Source of the DNA: Labilibaculum sp. DW002
GTDB lineage: Bacteria > Bacteroidota > Bacteroidia > Bacteroidales > Marinifilaceae
NCBI RefSeq assembly: GCF_029029525.1
Contig: NZ_JAKJSC010000001.1
Span: 2,702,987-2,766,986 of the forward strand
Direction of reading: 5' to 3'
Length of the DNA: 64,000 nucleotides
The position numbers were made by a program, and so were the translations under genes. This document shows, one piece after another, positions 46,735-55,676 of the stretch. A model generated the notes under the pieces. It made no database searches and was not told the origin of the DNA. It saw only the letters and a list, made by a program, of their open reading frames with translations. The first letter of the stretch is position 1, and each line of letters starts with the position of its first letter.

Positions 46735-49700
46735 ATGAGCCTGAAAATTACACGAATATTTATTATCCTTTTCTTCTTGTTTAGCGGAACTAACTCTCTG
46801 ATTGGTCAACAGTTTCGTCACATTAACGTGGAGCAAGGTTTAAGTAGCCGCCAAACGGTAAGTATCAAGCAAGATAAAAAGGAGTTTATTTGGATATCTA
46901 CCAAAACAGGTGTGGATCGTTTCGATGGCAAAACGATTAAAAACTATTCGCTTCCTTCCACTCCACGCGATAATGCTCCCGAGAATTTTTATCTTAAATT
47001 AGATCGAGATTCCTTACTTTGGGCATATAGTGATGTCGGTCAAATCTATAAATTCAGTTATCAGAACGACCGATTCGAAGTGTTTTTCAATTTTCATCGT
47101 AATCAATTCCATTCCGAATTGTGGATTATTGCTTCTTCTTTTGATGCCAATAATACACTTTGGTTGGGAACAGATAATGGGCTTTTCTTTCTGAAAGACA
47201 ATAAACTAGAACAATTTAAAAGCTATCCTTTAAAACAGACCTTCATTACGTCTGTTCTTTCAATAGATAAAGGTAGAATGCTTTTTTCCTCATTCGATAA
47301 GATTTATCTCTATGAAACAAGTCAACAATCATTGGAGGAACTTAAAATTGACTTGGGTGAGAACCAAAGAATAAATACGACTTACTACAATCCAAAAACA
47401 AATACCATTTGGATTGGCACCTTTTCCGAAGGGGTCTATTGCTATAATCTAAAGGATGAATCTCTAACGGATTTAAAAACTATTAATGTTGATTTTCCGA
47501 CCGTTCCCATTCGTAAATTTGAATTGCTGAACGATGAGGAAATACTGATTGGTTCTGATGGAATGGGCGTGTGGATTGTCGATCAGGTAAATTACAAGGT
47601 AAAGGAGGTTTTTCAGGAAGATGAAGACATCCAGTTCTCTTTAAATGGGAATGGCGTTTACGATATTTACAAAGACAAAGAGAATCGCATTTGGATTGGC
47701 ACTTATACCGGAGGAGTTAACATTCTAGATCCTTCATCGCTTAACTTTGAGATCATCAGTCATCAGACCAATAACGATCAATCACTTGGCAATAGTATTG
47801 TGAACAGTGTAATCGAAGATCGTAAAGGAAATTTATGGTTTGGAACCAATAATGGAGTAAGCGTACTGGAAAAGCGAAATCAGAAATGGCATCACTTTTT
47901 TAAAAGCTCAAGTACCGAAACCAACGTATTCATCGATTTATGTGAAGATGGCGATGGAAATGTTTGGGCTGGATCTTACTCAAAGGGTGCCTATGTATTC
48001 AATTCTGATTTTAAATTAATCCAGCACTACCTGCACGACACTTCTGATCCAAAATCCATTGGAACGAATTATATTTTTGAAATTTCTTTAGATTCCGATA
48101 AAAATATTTGGATTGGCGGACGTGATGGAAACCTTTGTCAGTTCACTTATGACAAAAAATCCTTTATTCAATACAATAACCTCAGCATTAATTCCATTGC
48201 CGAAATCAATAAAAATGAACTTTGTGTTGGAGGTATTCAAGGTGTTTATTTATTCGATAAAAAAACGAATTTACTCAACCTGATTTCGAGAAGATATTTT
48301 GTTTATTGCGTTTATTCAGATCAAAAAAATGGAATTTATTACGGAACCAGAGGCTCGGGATTTTTTCATTACGATTTAATCACAAAAGAGACAAAAGCAT
48401 TTACAGTCGAAAATGGACTTCCATCGAATCATATTTATGCAATTATTCCCGATGGCGAGCATTTATGGCTGAGTACCGAAAATGGAATTTCCCAATTCAA
48501 CACAAGCGACAACAGCTTTCAGAATTTCTCTACCGAAGATGGAATTTCCGATAAAACCTTTAATCAATGTGCCGCTTTTAAAAGTAAATCAGGTGCTATT
48601 TTGTTCGGATCTTATCATGGCGTAACCAAGTTTAATCCTTCGGAGATTCATTCCAACAGCAAAAAAGCCGATATCTATTTGGAAGAGTTTAGCTTGTTCA
48701 ATAAAGTCGTTTATCCGAACGAAGAAGGTTCACCGCTAAAAAAATCGATCAACAACACCGAGAAGTTAGTTCTGAAACATTATCAGCACTCTTTCTCTGT
48801 TGCCTATACTGCCATTAGTTTTTTTAATTCTGATGAGATAAAATATATCTGGAAATTGGAAGGATTGGATGAAAATTGGAATACGCCTTCATTTGCCAAA
48901 TCGACCAATTACACCAATCTATCACCTGGCGATTACACACTTTCTTTAAAGGCATTAGACTATTCAACCGATACAATTTTAGATGAAAGAAGCATTGAAA
49001 TAACGGTACTTCCGCCTTTTTACAATACCATTTGGGCGAAACTACTCTATTTCCTTTTGGCAATTCTAATTGTTCGTTGGATCGTTGTTTACTTGCAAAT
49101 CAAGATTAAGAAGAAAAGCTCCGAAGAAAAAATCAATTTCTTCACCAATACAGCTCACGATATTCGAACTCCGCTAACTCTGGTTAGTGCTCCTCTAAAT
49201 GAGCTAAAAATGGAAAATGGCTTGTCTGAGAAAGGAAAGTATTACCTTAATTTATCGGTAAACAACCTCGATAAACTAAACGCACTGGTTTGTCAGTTAC
49301 TCGATTTTCAAAAATCAGATTTGGATAAAAGCCAATTGGTTTTAAGCAAGGTTGAAATGGTGGACCTACTGCAGCGCAAAGTGATGAATTTTAAGACTCT
49401 TGCAGAGAGAAAAAATATTGTTCTTAATTTTTCTTCCGAAGTCAAAGAATTGGAAGAATACATCGACGTGGCCAAAATGGATAAGGTGATTGAAAATTTA
49501 CTTTCCAATGCCATCAAATACACACCTAACAATGGAACCGTTCATGTATCGCTTTTCGCGGATAAAAAAACATGGTCGATTGCAGTAAAAGACTCAGGAA
49601 TTGGAATTTCGAAGAAAGCACAACGAAATTTATTTAAAGAGTTTTATCGCGGTGAAAATGCTATTAATTCAAAGGTTCCAGGTACTGGAATTGGTTTGCT

Positions 49701-50670
49701 ATTGGTTAAAAACTATGTAGCACTTCACAAAGGGAGAATTCAATTCGAAAGTGAAGAAAACAAAGGATCTGAGTTTAAAATCGTATTGAAACATGGTAAA
49801 ACTCAATTTGGAAAAGAGGTTACTTACATCGAAACAAAAGCACATAGAGAAATAAAGGTTGAACACATGGATATTGATGCTGATTCGGTTCAACAACCAA
49901 CTTCAGAGCCTCAAAAACGATCAAAAATCCTTATTGCTGAAGACAACGATGAACTACGAAATTATCTGTTTACCAGTTTAAGCGAACACTATCATGTTTC
50001 TGTTGCAGAAAATGGCAAAATTGCTTTGAATGATATCACAGAAGTAAAACCAGATATTCTTATTTCGGATGTGAAAATGCCAGAAATGGATGGAATCACA
50101 TTAAGTAATAAGGTGAGAAACAATTTTGAAACTTCGCACATTCCTGTGATTTTGCTTTCTGCTTTAAACGAGAAAGAAGATATCATGAAAGGCCTACAGA
50201 CAGGTGTTGATGATTACATTACCAAGCCTTTCGACATCACGATTCTGCGAGCAAAAATCGACAATTTGATTCGCAACCGAATGCGTGCAAAAGAACGCTT
50301 CCTAAATACTGCAGAACCAAATGTAAAAGACACAACCTACGCCAATTCTCAGGATAAAGTCTTTATTGAAAAGGCAATAGAATTAGTCGAAAAGCAAATG
50401 GACAATCCGAAGTTTGCGGTAAACGATTTTGCTCAGGAAATGGGTGTTAGCAAGAGTTTGCTTTACGAAAAATTGAAAGCTCTAATTGGTCAAACACCCA
50501 ACGATTTTGTGAAGGTAATTCGTTTAAAGCATGCTGTGGAACTTCTGCAACAGGGTAAATACAACATCAACGAAGTGGCTACTTTATCGGGATTCGACGA
50601 TCCTAAGTATTTTAGTACTTGTTTTAAAAAGTTATATGGGAAGACTCCGAGTAAGTATTTCGATAAGTAA
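46735..50670 (+). CDS. Hybrid two-component system sensor/regulator (HTCS, 1311 aa)
   Basis: Signal peptide, then about 14 reg_prop propeller repeats (residues about 30-640: NRIWIGTYTGGVNI, GNLWFGTNNGVSVL), a Y_Y_Y domain (about 690-760), one transmembrane helix (about 768-788), a HisKA/HATPase kinase with phospho-histidine H808 (NTAHDIRTPLTLV), a receiver with D1112 (LISDVKMPEMDG), and a C-terminal AraC HTH (about 1215-1311). This single-protein design senses oligosaccharide in the periplasm and turns on carbohydrate-use genes. It faces the xylan genes, so their control is the obvious job. Confidence 0.95.
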   Translation: MSLKITRIFIILFFLFSGTNSLIGQQFRHINVEQGLSSRQTVSIKQDKKEFIWISTKTGVDRFDGKTIKNYSLPSTPRDNAPENFYLKLDRDSLLWAYSDVGQIYKFSYQNDRFEVFFNFHRNQFHSELWIIASSFDANNTLWLGTDNGLFFLKDNKLEQFKSYPLKQTFITSVLSIDKGRMLFSSFDKIYLYETSQQSLEELKIDLGENQRINTTYYNPKTNTIWIGTFSEGVYCYNLKDESLTDLKTINVDFPTVPIRKFELLNDEEILIGSDGMGVWIVDQVNYKVKEVFQEDEDIQFSLNGNGVYDIYKDKENRIWIGTYTGGVNILDPSSLNFEIISHQTNNDQSLGNSIVNSVIEDRKGNLWFGTNNGVSVLEKRNQKWHHFFKSSSTETNVFIDLCEDGDGNVWAGSYSKGAYVFNSDFKLIQHYLHDTSDPKSIGTNYIFEISLDSDKNIWIGGRDGNLCQFTYDKKSFIQYNNLSINSIAEINKNELCVGGIQGVYLFDKKTNLLNLISRRYFVYCVYSDQKNGIYYGTRGSGFFHYDLITKETKAFTVENGLPSNHIYAIIPDGEHLWLSTENGISQFNTSDNSFQNFSTEDGISDKTFNQCAAFKSKSGAILFGSYHGVTKFNPSEIHSNSKKADIYLEEFSLFNKVVYPNEEGSPLKKSINNTEKLVLKHYQHSFSVAYTAISFFNSDEIKYIWKLEGLDENWNTPSFAKSTNYTNLSPGDYTLSLKALDYSTDTILDERSIEITVLPPFYNTIWAKLLYFLLAILIVRWIVVYLQIKIKKKSSEEKINFFTNTAHDIRTPLTLVSAPLNELKMENGLSEKGKYYLNLSVNNLDKLNALVCQLLDFQKSDLDKSQLVLSKVEMVDLLQRKVMNFKTLAERKNIVLNFSSEVKELEEYIDVAKMDKVIENLLSNAIKYTPNNGTVHVSLFADKKTWSIAVKDSGIGISKKAQRNLFKEFYRGENAINSKVPGTGIGLLLVKNYVALHKGRIQFESEENKGSEFKIVLKHGKTQFGKEVTYIETKAHREIKVEHMDIDADSVQQPTSEPQKRSKILIAEDNDELRNYLFTSLSEHYHVSVAENGKIALNDITEVKPDILISDVKMPEMDGITLSNKVRNNFETSHIPVILLSALNEKEDIMKGLQTGVDDYITKPFDITILRAKIDNLIRNRMRAKERFLNTAEPNVKDTTYANSQDKVFIEKAIELVEKQMDNPKFAVNDFAQEMGVSKSLLYEKLKALIGQTPNDFVKVIRLKHAVELLQQGKYNINEVATLSGFDDPKYFSTCFKKLYGKTPSKYFDK

Positions 50671-50680
50671 GAATTAGCCT

Positions 50681-50718
50681 AAAAAGCAGTTTAAACTCTA
50701 ATATTGAAACTGCTTTTT
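50681..50718. terminator. Bidirectional terminator between HTCS and esterase genes
   Basis: AAAAAGCAGTTT (50681-50692) and AAACTGCTTTTT (50707-50718) form a perfect 12-bp stem that has T runs on both strands. It covers the last codons and stop of the minus-strand esterase gene. Confidence 0.85.
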
Positions 50719-52392
50719 AAAAAAATTCATGGCTTCCTTCTTGTAATTCGACTCACCTATATGGCTGTCATTAGGAAGTATTTTAAACTCTTTAGGCGCC
50801 TTAATCTTGTTGTAAGCAGAAAAACCTAATCGTGAAGGGCAATCATCATCAAAAAGTCCCGTAAGATAAAGTGTTGGCGCTTTAATTTTTTCGGCAAAAT
50901 GTTTTGCATCTAAATATTCAAGCGTATGTAAAGCATCGGCAAAAGTATAGGAGTGATTGTAGCAAGCTAAGAAATTATTGATCTCTCCTTTGAGCATTTT
51001 ACGAATTTCAATATGGTTCATTAAATCACAAGGGAATGGATCGAAATAAGCACAAGCACTTATGTGTTTGTTAGCCAAACCTGCTGTCATAAGTGCCAAT
51101 CCTCCTCCTTGACTGCCCCCAAACACACCAATTTTTGTTTTATCAACCTCATCGCGAGACATCAAAAACTCAACGGCTCGAATACAGTCCATATAAATCT
51201 TGCGATAAGCCGATTTCTCTTTATTACCTATTTGATGTCCCATAAATCCAGTACCTGAATCGGGCGTAAAAGCATCTTTACTTATACCATGACCTCTTAC
51301 ACAAAGAGCCAATTCAATTACATCTTCTTCATTATTTAGGAATTCATCCAAATGCTCAAAACCATAGCCATAACCAGGTAAATTTAAAATTGCAGCATAG
51401 GTGCCTTTCTTTTTTGGTGCAAAAAAATAGCATCGAATCAATGCACTGTCAATCGAATGCATTTCAATAATGTAAGCATCTCTCTTTTCAGTACACAAAT
51501 AATTCGCCTTACTCATTTTAAAATCCGCTTCAACCAGACTTAATTCTTTCAAGGCAGCATTCCAAAACTCATCAAAATCATGAAGTGCTGCAGATGAGTC
51601 TTCAATTTTTGTTGGCGAAACAGCAAACCATCCAACAGTTCCAACATATCCATCATTTTTAAGGCTTGCCATTACTTCATAAAAACCTGGCAATAAATTT
51701 TCATTGCTCAGATCAATTTTGGTAAAAATAAGACCTTTTTTCACCTGAATGTTTCTGCTACAAATGGTATCCATAAAATCATTACGCAACAAAACATTTA
51801 AAAGCCCATCAGAATCTGTTTCTGTATCCACACTAAACTGCAGCTCCTCGTTTTCACGAAACAAATGCTCTGGCGATTCAAAGCTCAATTGAATGGTAGG
51901 TTCTTGCAATTCTTCGCCAGAATAAAGACGAACCGAGTTATGACTTTTCCCTCCTGTATATGAAAAATTCGAAACGCGAATAGCAATTGTATTTTCCTTA
52001 TTGAAGTGAAGATAACTGGCTGGTACTATAAACTTGCTGGTTTTATAATTAGGATTAGGAGACCATTTAAACTCATTGGAAATATTGCCTCCAATGTATT
52101 TCTCATTGATTAATATATCCTGAACATTGAGTCGTAAACTTATCTCTAAAGTAAAATTTTCACATGAATCGAGCTGTGAAATTTGAAATTCCGTTCTTAA
52201 TTCTCCAAGAGTGTTCAGATAGGAAAAGCCTTGTCGTTCCCAAGACAATAGCAAATTAACATTCGATATTTCCTTGGGAATAGATTCATTTCCAAAGCTC
52301 AAAGTCCATTTAAGAGGAATTAAATTTTGAGCAGATAGAGAGATTAAATTCAAGCTTAGAAATAGGATTACGAGTTCAATTTTCTTTCTCAT
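50698..52392 (-). CDS. Acetyl-xylan-esterase-like (CE7/AXE1) alpha/beta hydrolase (564 aa)
   Basis: The start was set to ATG 52392; the longer frame uses a GTG. A Sec signal (FLSLNLISLSAQ) precedes an N-terminal strand domain (about 25-260), then the AXE1-like hydrolase with nucleophile GGSQGG near residue 427, acid GLFDDDCPS near 525 and histidine NDSHIG near 546. It removes acetyl groups from xylan side chains, fitting the locus. Its start shares one base with the stop of the upstream gene, so translation is coupled. Confidence 0.88.
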   Translation of the reverse strand: MRKKIELVILFLSLNLISLSAQNLIPLKWTLSFGNESIPKEISNVNLLLSWERQGFSYLNTLGELRTEFQISQLDSCENFTLEISLRLNVQDILINEKYIGGNISNEFKWSPNPNYKTSKFIVPASYLHFNKENTIAIRVSNFSYTGGKSHNSVRLYSGEELQEPTIQLSFESPEHLFRENEELQFSVDTETDSDGLLNVLLRNDFMDTICSRNIQVKKGLIFTKIDLSNENLLPGFYEVMASLKNDGYVGTVGWFAVSPTKIEDSSAALHDFDEFWNAALKELSLVEADFKMSKANYLCTEKRDAYIIEMHSIDSALIRCYFFAPKKKGTYAAILNLPGYGYGFEHLDEFLNNEEDVIELALCVRGHGISKDAFTPDSGTGFMGHQIGNKEKSAYRKIYMDCIRAVEFLMSRDEVDKTKIGVFGGSQGGGLALMTAGLANKHISACAYFDPFPCDLMNHIEIRKMLKGEINNFLACYNHSYTFADALHTLEYLDAKHFAEKIKAPTLYLTGLFDDDCPSRLGFSAYNKIKAPKEFKILPNDSHIGESNYKKEAMNFFKKQFQY

Positions 52393-53468
52393 TACCACTC
52401 ACTTAATATTTTAAAAAATGCCTTTTTACGTTCCGAATTAATTCCCCAATCAACTGGTGGATTCTGGTATCCGCATTCAAATGCTTCGCCTTCTCGACGG
52501 TAATCGAAATAACCCCAAGATGCCTTTAGACTTGTCGCAGCAACGAAATTATTCATTGGCTGATCAAAATCTTCATGATCATCTTCGTTGTAAACAATTG
52601 GCTGTCCATTGTACCCCTTTAAAGCTTTGGTTTTATTCACTTGCTCAACAATTCCTTCCCACTTCTCAACTCCATTGCCATGGATTAATATAAAATCAGA
52701 AATGGCAGCAACTGTATCTGTTGGAATGTGATTGCCTAAAAAACTGGTTCCTACCAATAATCTTCTTTCGTTTACTTGGCGCGATTTGGCCAAATGAATC
52801 AGCTCATGCACGCGCTCTTCTTTAAGAATTGGATGAGAATATAGAAATGAACTCTCGTTACAAACCTCGATCAAGACATTGCGAAAATCATTTTCCAAGA
52901 TCCAGTCAACAGCATTAAGCAAACCCGTTTTAATAGCTTCTTCACTTTCCATTCTTCGCTCTTGTCCAAAATAATATACACCAACAATAGCCACCATTCC
53001 CAAACGATCTGCTTCATTCAATATTTGCTTTAAGCGATTCATATATTCGGGGCGCAGTTCGCCTTTTTCGGTAATTGCAGAGTTGTGCCAAGGTTGCGTT
53101 TCCGAATATCCTTCGGGGCTGCCACCTTGCAAATTAATGGTGAAGGCTAACAAGCCATTCGCCTTCCACAATGGCATTGCTTCCATAAACTCTTTAGTAT
53201 TTCTATTGGCATCCCAAACTTTTGTATCTGGATAAGCCCAACGATTTACTGTTTCGGGATTTATATCATCGTAAATTCCTTGCACCATTCTCACATTAGG
53301 CAACAAGCCTTGAATGGAATAATCTCGCCATATTTTGCCTTCAAAAGTTGGTTTTCCATTAATGTAAAACTCATTTTCTACAATGCTAACGGTCGTTTTA
53401 TCATCCTGTTTTTTGCACGAGACGAAGAGTAAAAGGGTAACAGTGAATAGTAATAAATGGTTTTTCAT
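52392..53468 (-). CDS. Clan GH-A-like glycoside hydrolase lipoprotein (358 aa)
   Basis: Lipobox cysteine C18 (LLLFVSC). The body has the TIM-barrel look of clan GH-A: IEVCNES near residue 205 would be the acid/base NE pair and IVYNEDDHED near 300 the nucleophile. WKANGLLAFTINLQGGSPEG and GVYYFGQERRM are strongly patterned. I cannot name the GH family. It lies directly upstream of the CE7-like esterase gene, so it likely acts on the same decorated polysaccharide. Confidence 0.75.
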   Translation of the reverse strand: MKNHLLLFTVTLLLFVSCKKQDDKTTVSIVENEFYINGKPTFEGKIWRDYSIQGLLPNVRMVQGIYDDINPETVNRWAYPDTKVWDANRNTKEFMEAMPLWKANGLLAFTINLQGGSPEGYSETQPWHNSAITEKGELRPEYMNRLKQILNEADRLGMVAIVGVYYFGQERRMESEEAIKTGLLNAVDWILENDFRNVLIEVCNESSFLYSHPILKEERVHELIHLAKSRQVNERRLLVGTSFLGNHIPTDTVAAISDFILIHGNGVEKWEGIVEQVNKTKALKGYNGQPIVYNEDDHEDFDQPMNNFVAATSLKASWGYFDYRREGEAFECGYQNPPVDWGINSERKKAFFKILSEW

Positions 53469-53586
53469 TTTTTTGTAATTAGTTATTAAATAAAGTAGAT
53501 AAATATGGTAATTATTTATTCGAATTAAACTGCTCTATTATATCTTTTGCTATTTTCAAAAAACAACAAAAATATTGTCATACAAT

Positions 53587-53629
53587 ACACCCCTCTGTCC
53601 TGTCGGACATCTCCCCTGCAAGGGAGAAT
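53587..53629 (+). repeat. Dispersed hairpin repeat, copy 2
   Basis: Same order as 33652-33694. The first hairpin is TGTCC-TGTC-GGACA here and TGCC-TGTC-GGCA there, so the stem bases change together. A CTCCC..GGGAG hairpin follows. It lies in the large gap 53469-53966. Confidence 0.75.
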
Positions 53630-53697
53630 TCGACTCGTAAAATTCCTAGATATAATGTGTAAGGCTGTTTCTTAATTTATATTCGTCATTTTTTAAA

Positions 53698-53811
53698 ATG
53701 GTGCAGAGCACCAATATATTTGTAGAAAACATTAACAATTTTGATGGTAGGTGCAGAGCACCCTTATATCTTTTCCTCAAGCCGGAAGGCTTTTACTTTT
53801 TCCTAGGATGA
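53698..53811 (+). other. Twin-palindrome block with a 37-codon frame
   Basis: Two copies of the palindrome GGTGC-AGA-GCACC (53700-53712 and 53750-53762) start exactly 50 bp apart. A frame ATG 53698 to TGA 53811 would encode 37 residues including GRCRAPLYLFLKPEG, followed by GATGAAAAAGTAAACAAAAAATC and more GC-rich DNA to 53950. The pattern resembles dispersed repeats in Bacteroidota genomes more than a gene. Confidence 0.45.
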
Positions 53812-53966
53812 AAAAGTAAACAAAAAATCCTCGACAACGTCCTCAACCACCCGTTAACAGATAGAATGCTAAACAAAAACTTTTTGTTTTACGCATCCTT
53901 CACTGAACGGGTCCCGGTCTCCGGACTAAATGTCGCATTCCTACGAACAAACTTTAATTTATAAAA

Positions 53967-55676
53967 TTAATGATTTGATGATGCATACATGCCGATATAA
54001 GAACCAACAAATCCACCGGCCACTTTTGTACTCAACAAGCTTGCATTGATATTATCAGCCAACAAAATCCAATTTTCTGAATCAATAGAATAGTAAAAAC
54101 TGTAGTATTTGCCTTTGCCTTCTATTTTTAGCTTTAGGATTCCATCAGATTGTAATTCAATTCGCTCAAGCAATTCGCTTATTGGGCCTTTATCGCTTGG
54201 TAGCGCCTTTTCTAACTGAAGAAAAGTCTTTCCATCTTCTTGCCTTTTACCAAAGAAAAAATGGTGAGATTCATTCTGAAAACATAGTAAACCTGCTGCT
54301 TCTTTATCTTGCTTTGGCTCAAAAGTCATTTCTACTTCTACTTCGAAATTAGCATGCTGTTGTCGGCGGCCAATAAAAGCAGGATTGCCAATTTCTCTAC
54401 TATTTGTAGCTATGGCATCAATTTCCAAATACTTTTCGTCAGAATTAAGCTGATACCACTTTTCATTTGGTGTTCTTATAAAATTCCAATTCATGGCTAG
54501 CTCTTCTGAATCAAAATTGTCAGTTTTGCTAAAATTGCCATTGGAAACTATTGCAGTAGAATCTATTGTTGAAACCAAACCAGTTTTTTCTTGAATCAAA
54601 CCAACAGCTTTATCTGATTCTAAAAACACTGGCCATCCATCTTTCCAACTAACAGGTAGTAAAAAAGTCTCTCGACCAGTATTAAAATAGTTATCGCCGT
54701 AAGGTCTACAACCTAAAAACACGCCCCACCAATCGCCTTTATTATCTTGAATTATATCGGCATGACCAGTACAAGTCACGGGATATTCTCTCTCGGAATC
54801 CAACTGTCTTTGCGATAAAATTGGATTGTTTTTGAAAGGAATGTATGGACCATTCACTTCTTTGCTTCTAAAAATAACCTCGGAATGATCTTCAGCGGTT
54901 CCTCCTTCGGCACACATCAAATAGTAATATTCATTTATCTTATAAAGGTGTGGGCCTTCGATCCAAATTGGTTCTTTACTGATATCACTTCCACCGTTTA
55001 CAATCACTTTCCCTTCCCCAATCACCTTATCGGTAGCCAAATCGTATTCCCACATTCTAATGGTTCTGTGTCCATCATAAAGGGCTTCTCCATCGGGTTC
55101 GGAATTGTGAACGATGTAGGCCTTTCCATCCTCATCAATAAACAAGGAAGGATCAATTTGTTCTATTTGCGGCAAATAAATTGGTTCACTCCAAGGTCCA
55201 GCAGGATCTTTTGCTTTTACAATAAAATTCCAGCTTCCCTGCACAACGGTTCCAATTACATAAAAAGTGTCGTTAAATTTATTGTAGGTAATTGCAGGAG
55301 CAAAAACACCTTCAGATATCGCCAAACCATCCAAATTCAACTGACTAGGACGATCCAACACATGCCCCAACTGCTCCCAATCTGTCAAATTAGTGCTATG
55401 AAAAACTGGAATACCTGGAAAAAATGAAAAACTAGAATTCACCAAGTAGAAATCATCTCCCTTTTTACAGATTGATGGATCGGGATAAAAACCAGGTAAA
55501 ATAGGATTGTAAAATTCGTTTGAAGCCAAAGGATTATCCTTGTAAAAGGAATCTTTTCCCTGATAAGAAAAAGAATAAAATCGAGCTTTATTTTGAACTT
55601 CTCCATTAGGTGTGCATGCTAAAAGCACAAAAACAAAGAAAAGTAGAGTAGATGTATTAACTAAATTTCGTAACAT
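53967..55676 (-). CDS. GH43 beta-xylosidase/arabinofuranosidase-like lipoprotein (569 aa)
   Basis: Lipobox cysteine C21 (VFVLLAC). The five-bladed GH43 domain (about 50-370) has the base GFYPDPSI with D66, the pKa modulator in QIDPSLFIDEDGKAY, and the acid WIEGPHLY. The C-terminal part (about 395-569) resembles the concanavalin-like beta-xylosidase C-terminal domain (MNWNFIRTPNEKWYQL). It removes xylose or arabinose from oligosaccharides or side chains at the cell surface or periplasm. Its ATG lies immediately before the stop of the upstream isomerase-like gene (no gap), so the two are coupled. Confidence 0.92.
   Translation of the reverse strand: MLRNLVNTSTLLFFVFVLLACTPNGEVQNKARFYSFSYQGKDSFYKDNPLASNEFYNPILPGFYPDPSICKKGDDFYLVNSSFSFFPGIPVFHSTNLTDWEQLGHVLDRPSQLNLDGLAISEGVFAPAITYNKFNDTFYVIGTVVQGSWNFIVKAKDPAGPWSEPIYLPQIEQIDPSLFIDEDGKAYIVHNSEPDGEALYDGHRTIRMWEYDLATDKVIGEGKVIVNGGSDISKEPIWIEGPHLYKINEYYYLMCAEGGTAEDHSEVIFRSKEVNGPYIPFKNNPILSQRQLDSEREYPVTCTGHADIIQDNKGDWWGVFLGCRPYGDNYFNTGRETFLLPVSWKDGWPVFLESDKAVGLIQEKTGLVSTIDSTAIVSNGNFSKTDNFDSEELAMNWNFIRTPNEKWYQLNSDEKYLEIDAIATNSREIGNPAFIGRRQQHANFEVEVEMTFEPKQDKEAAGLLCFQNESHHFFFGKRQEDGKTFLQLEKALPSDKGPISELLERIELQSDGILKLKIEGKGKYYSFYYSIDSENWILLADNINASLLSTKVAGGFVGSYIGMYASSNH

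Noticed and set aside
54885-55427. Plus-strand open frame of 180 codons inside the GH43 lipoprotein gene
   Set aside because: It lies wholly on the opposite strand of a well-supported GH43 gene and has no family-like pattern; such shadows are common in AT-rich genes.
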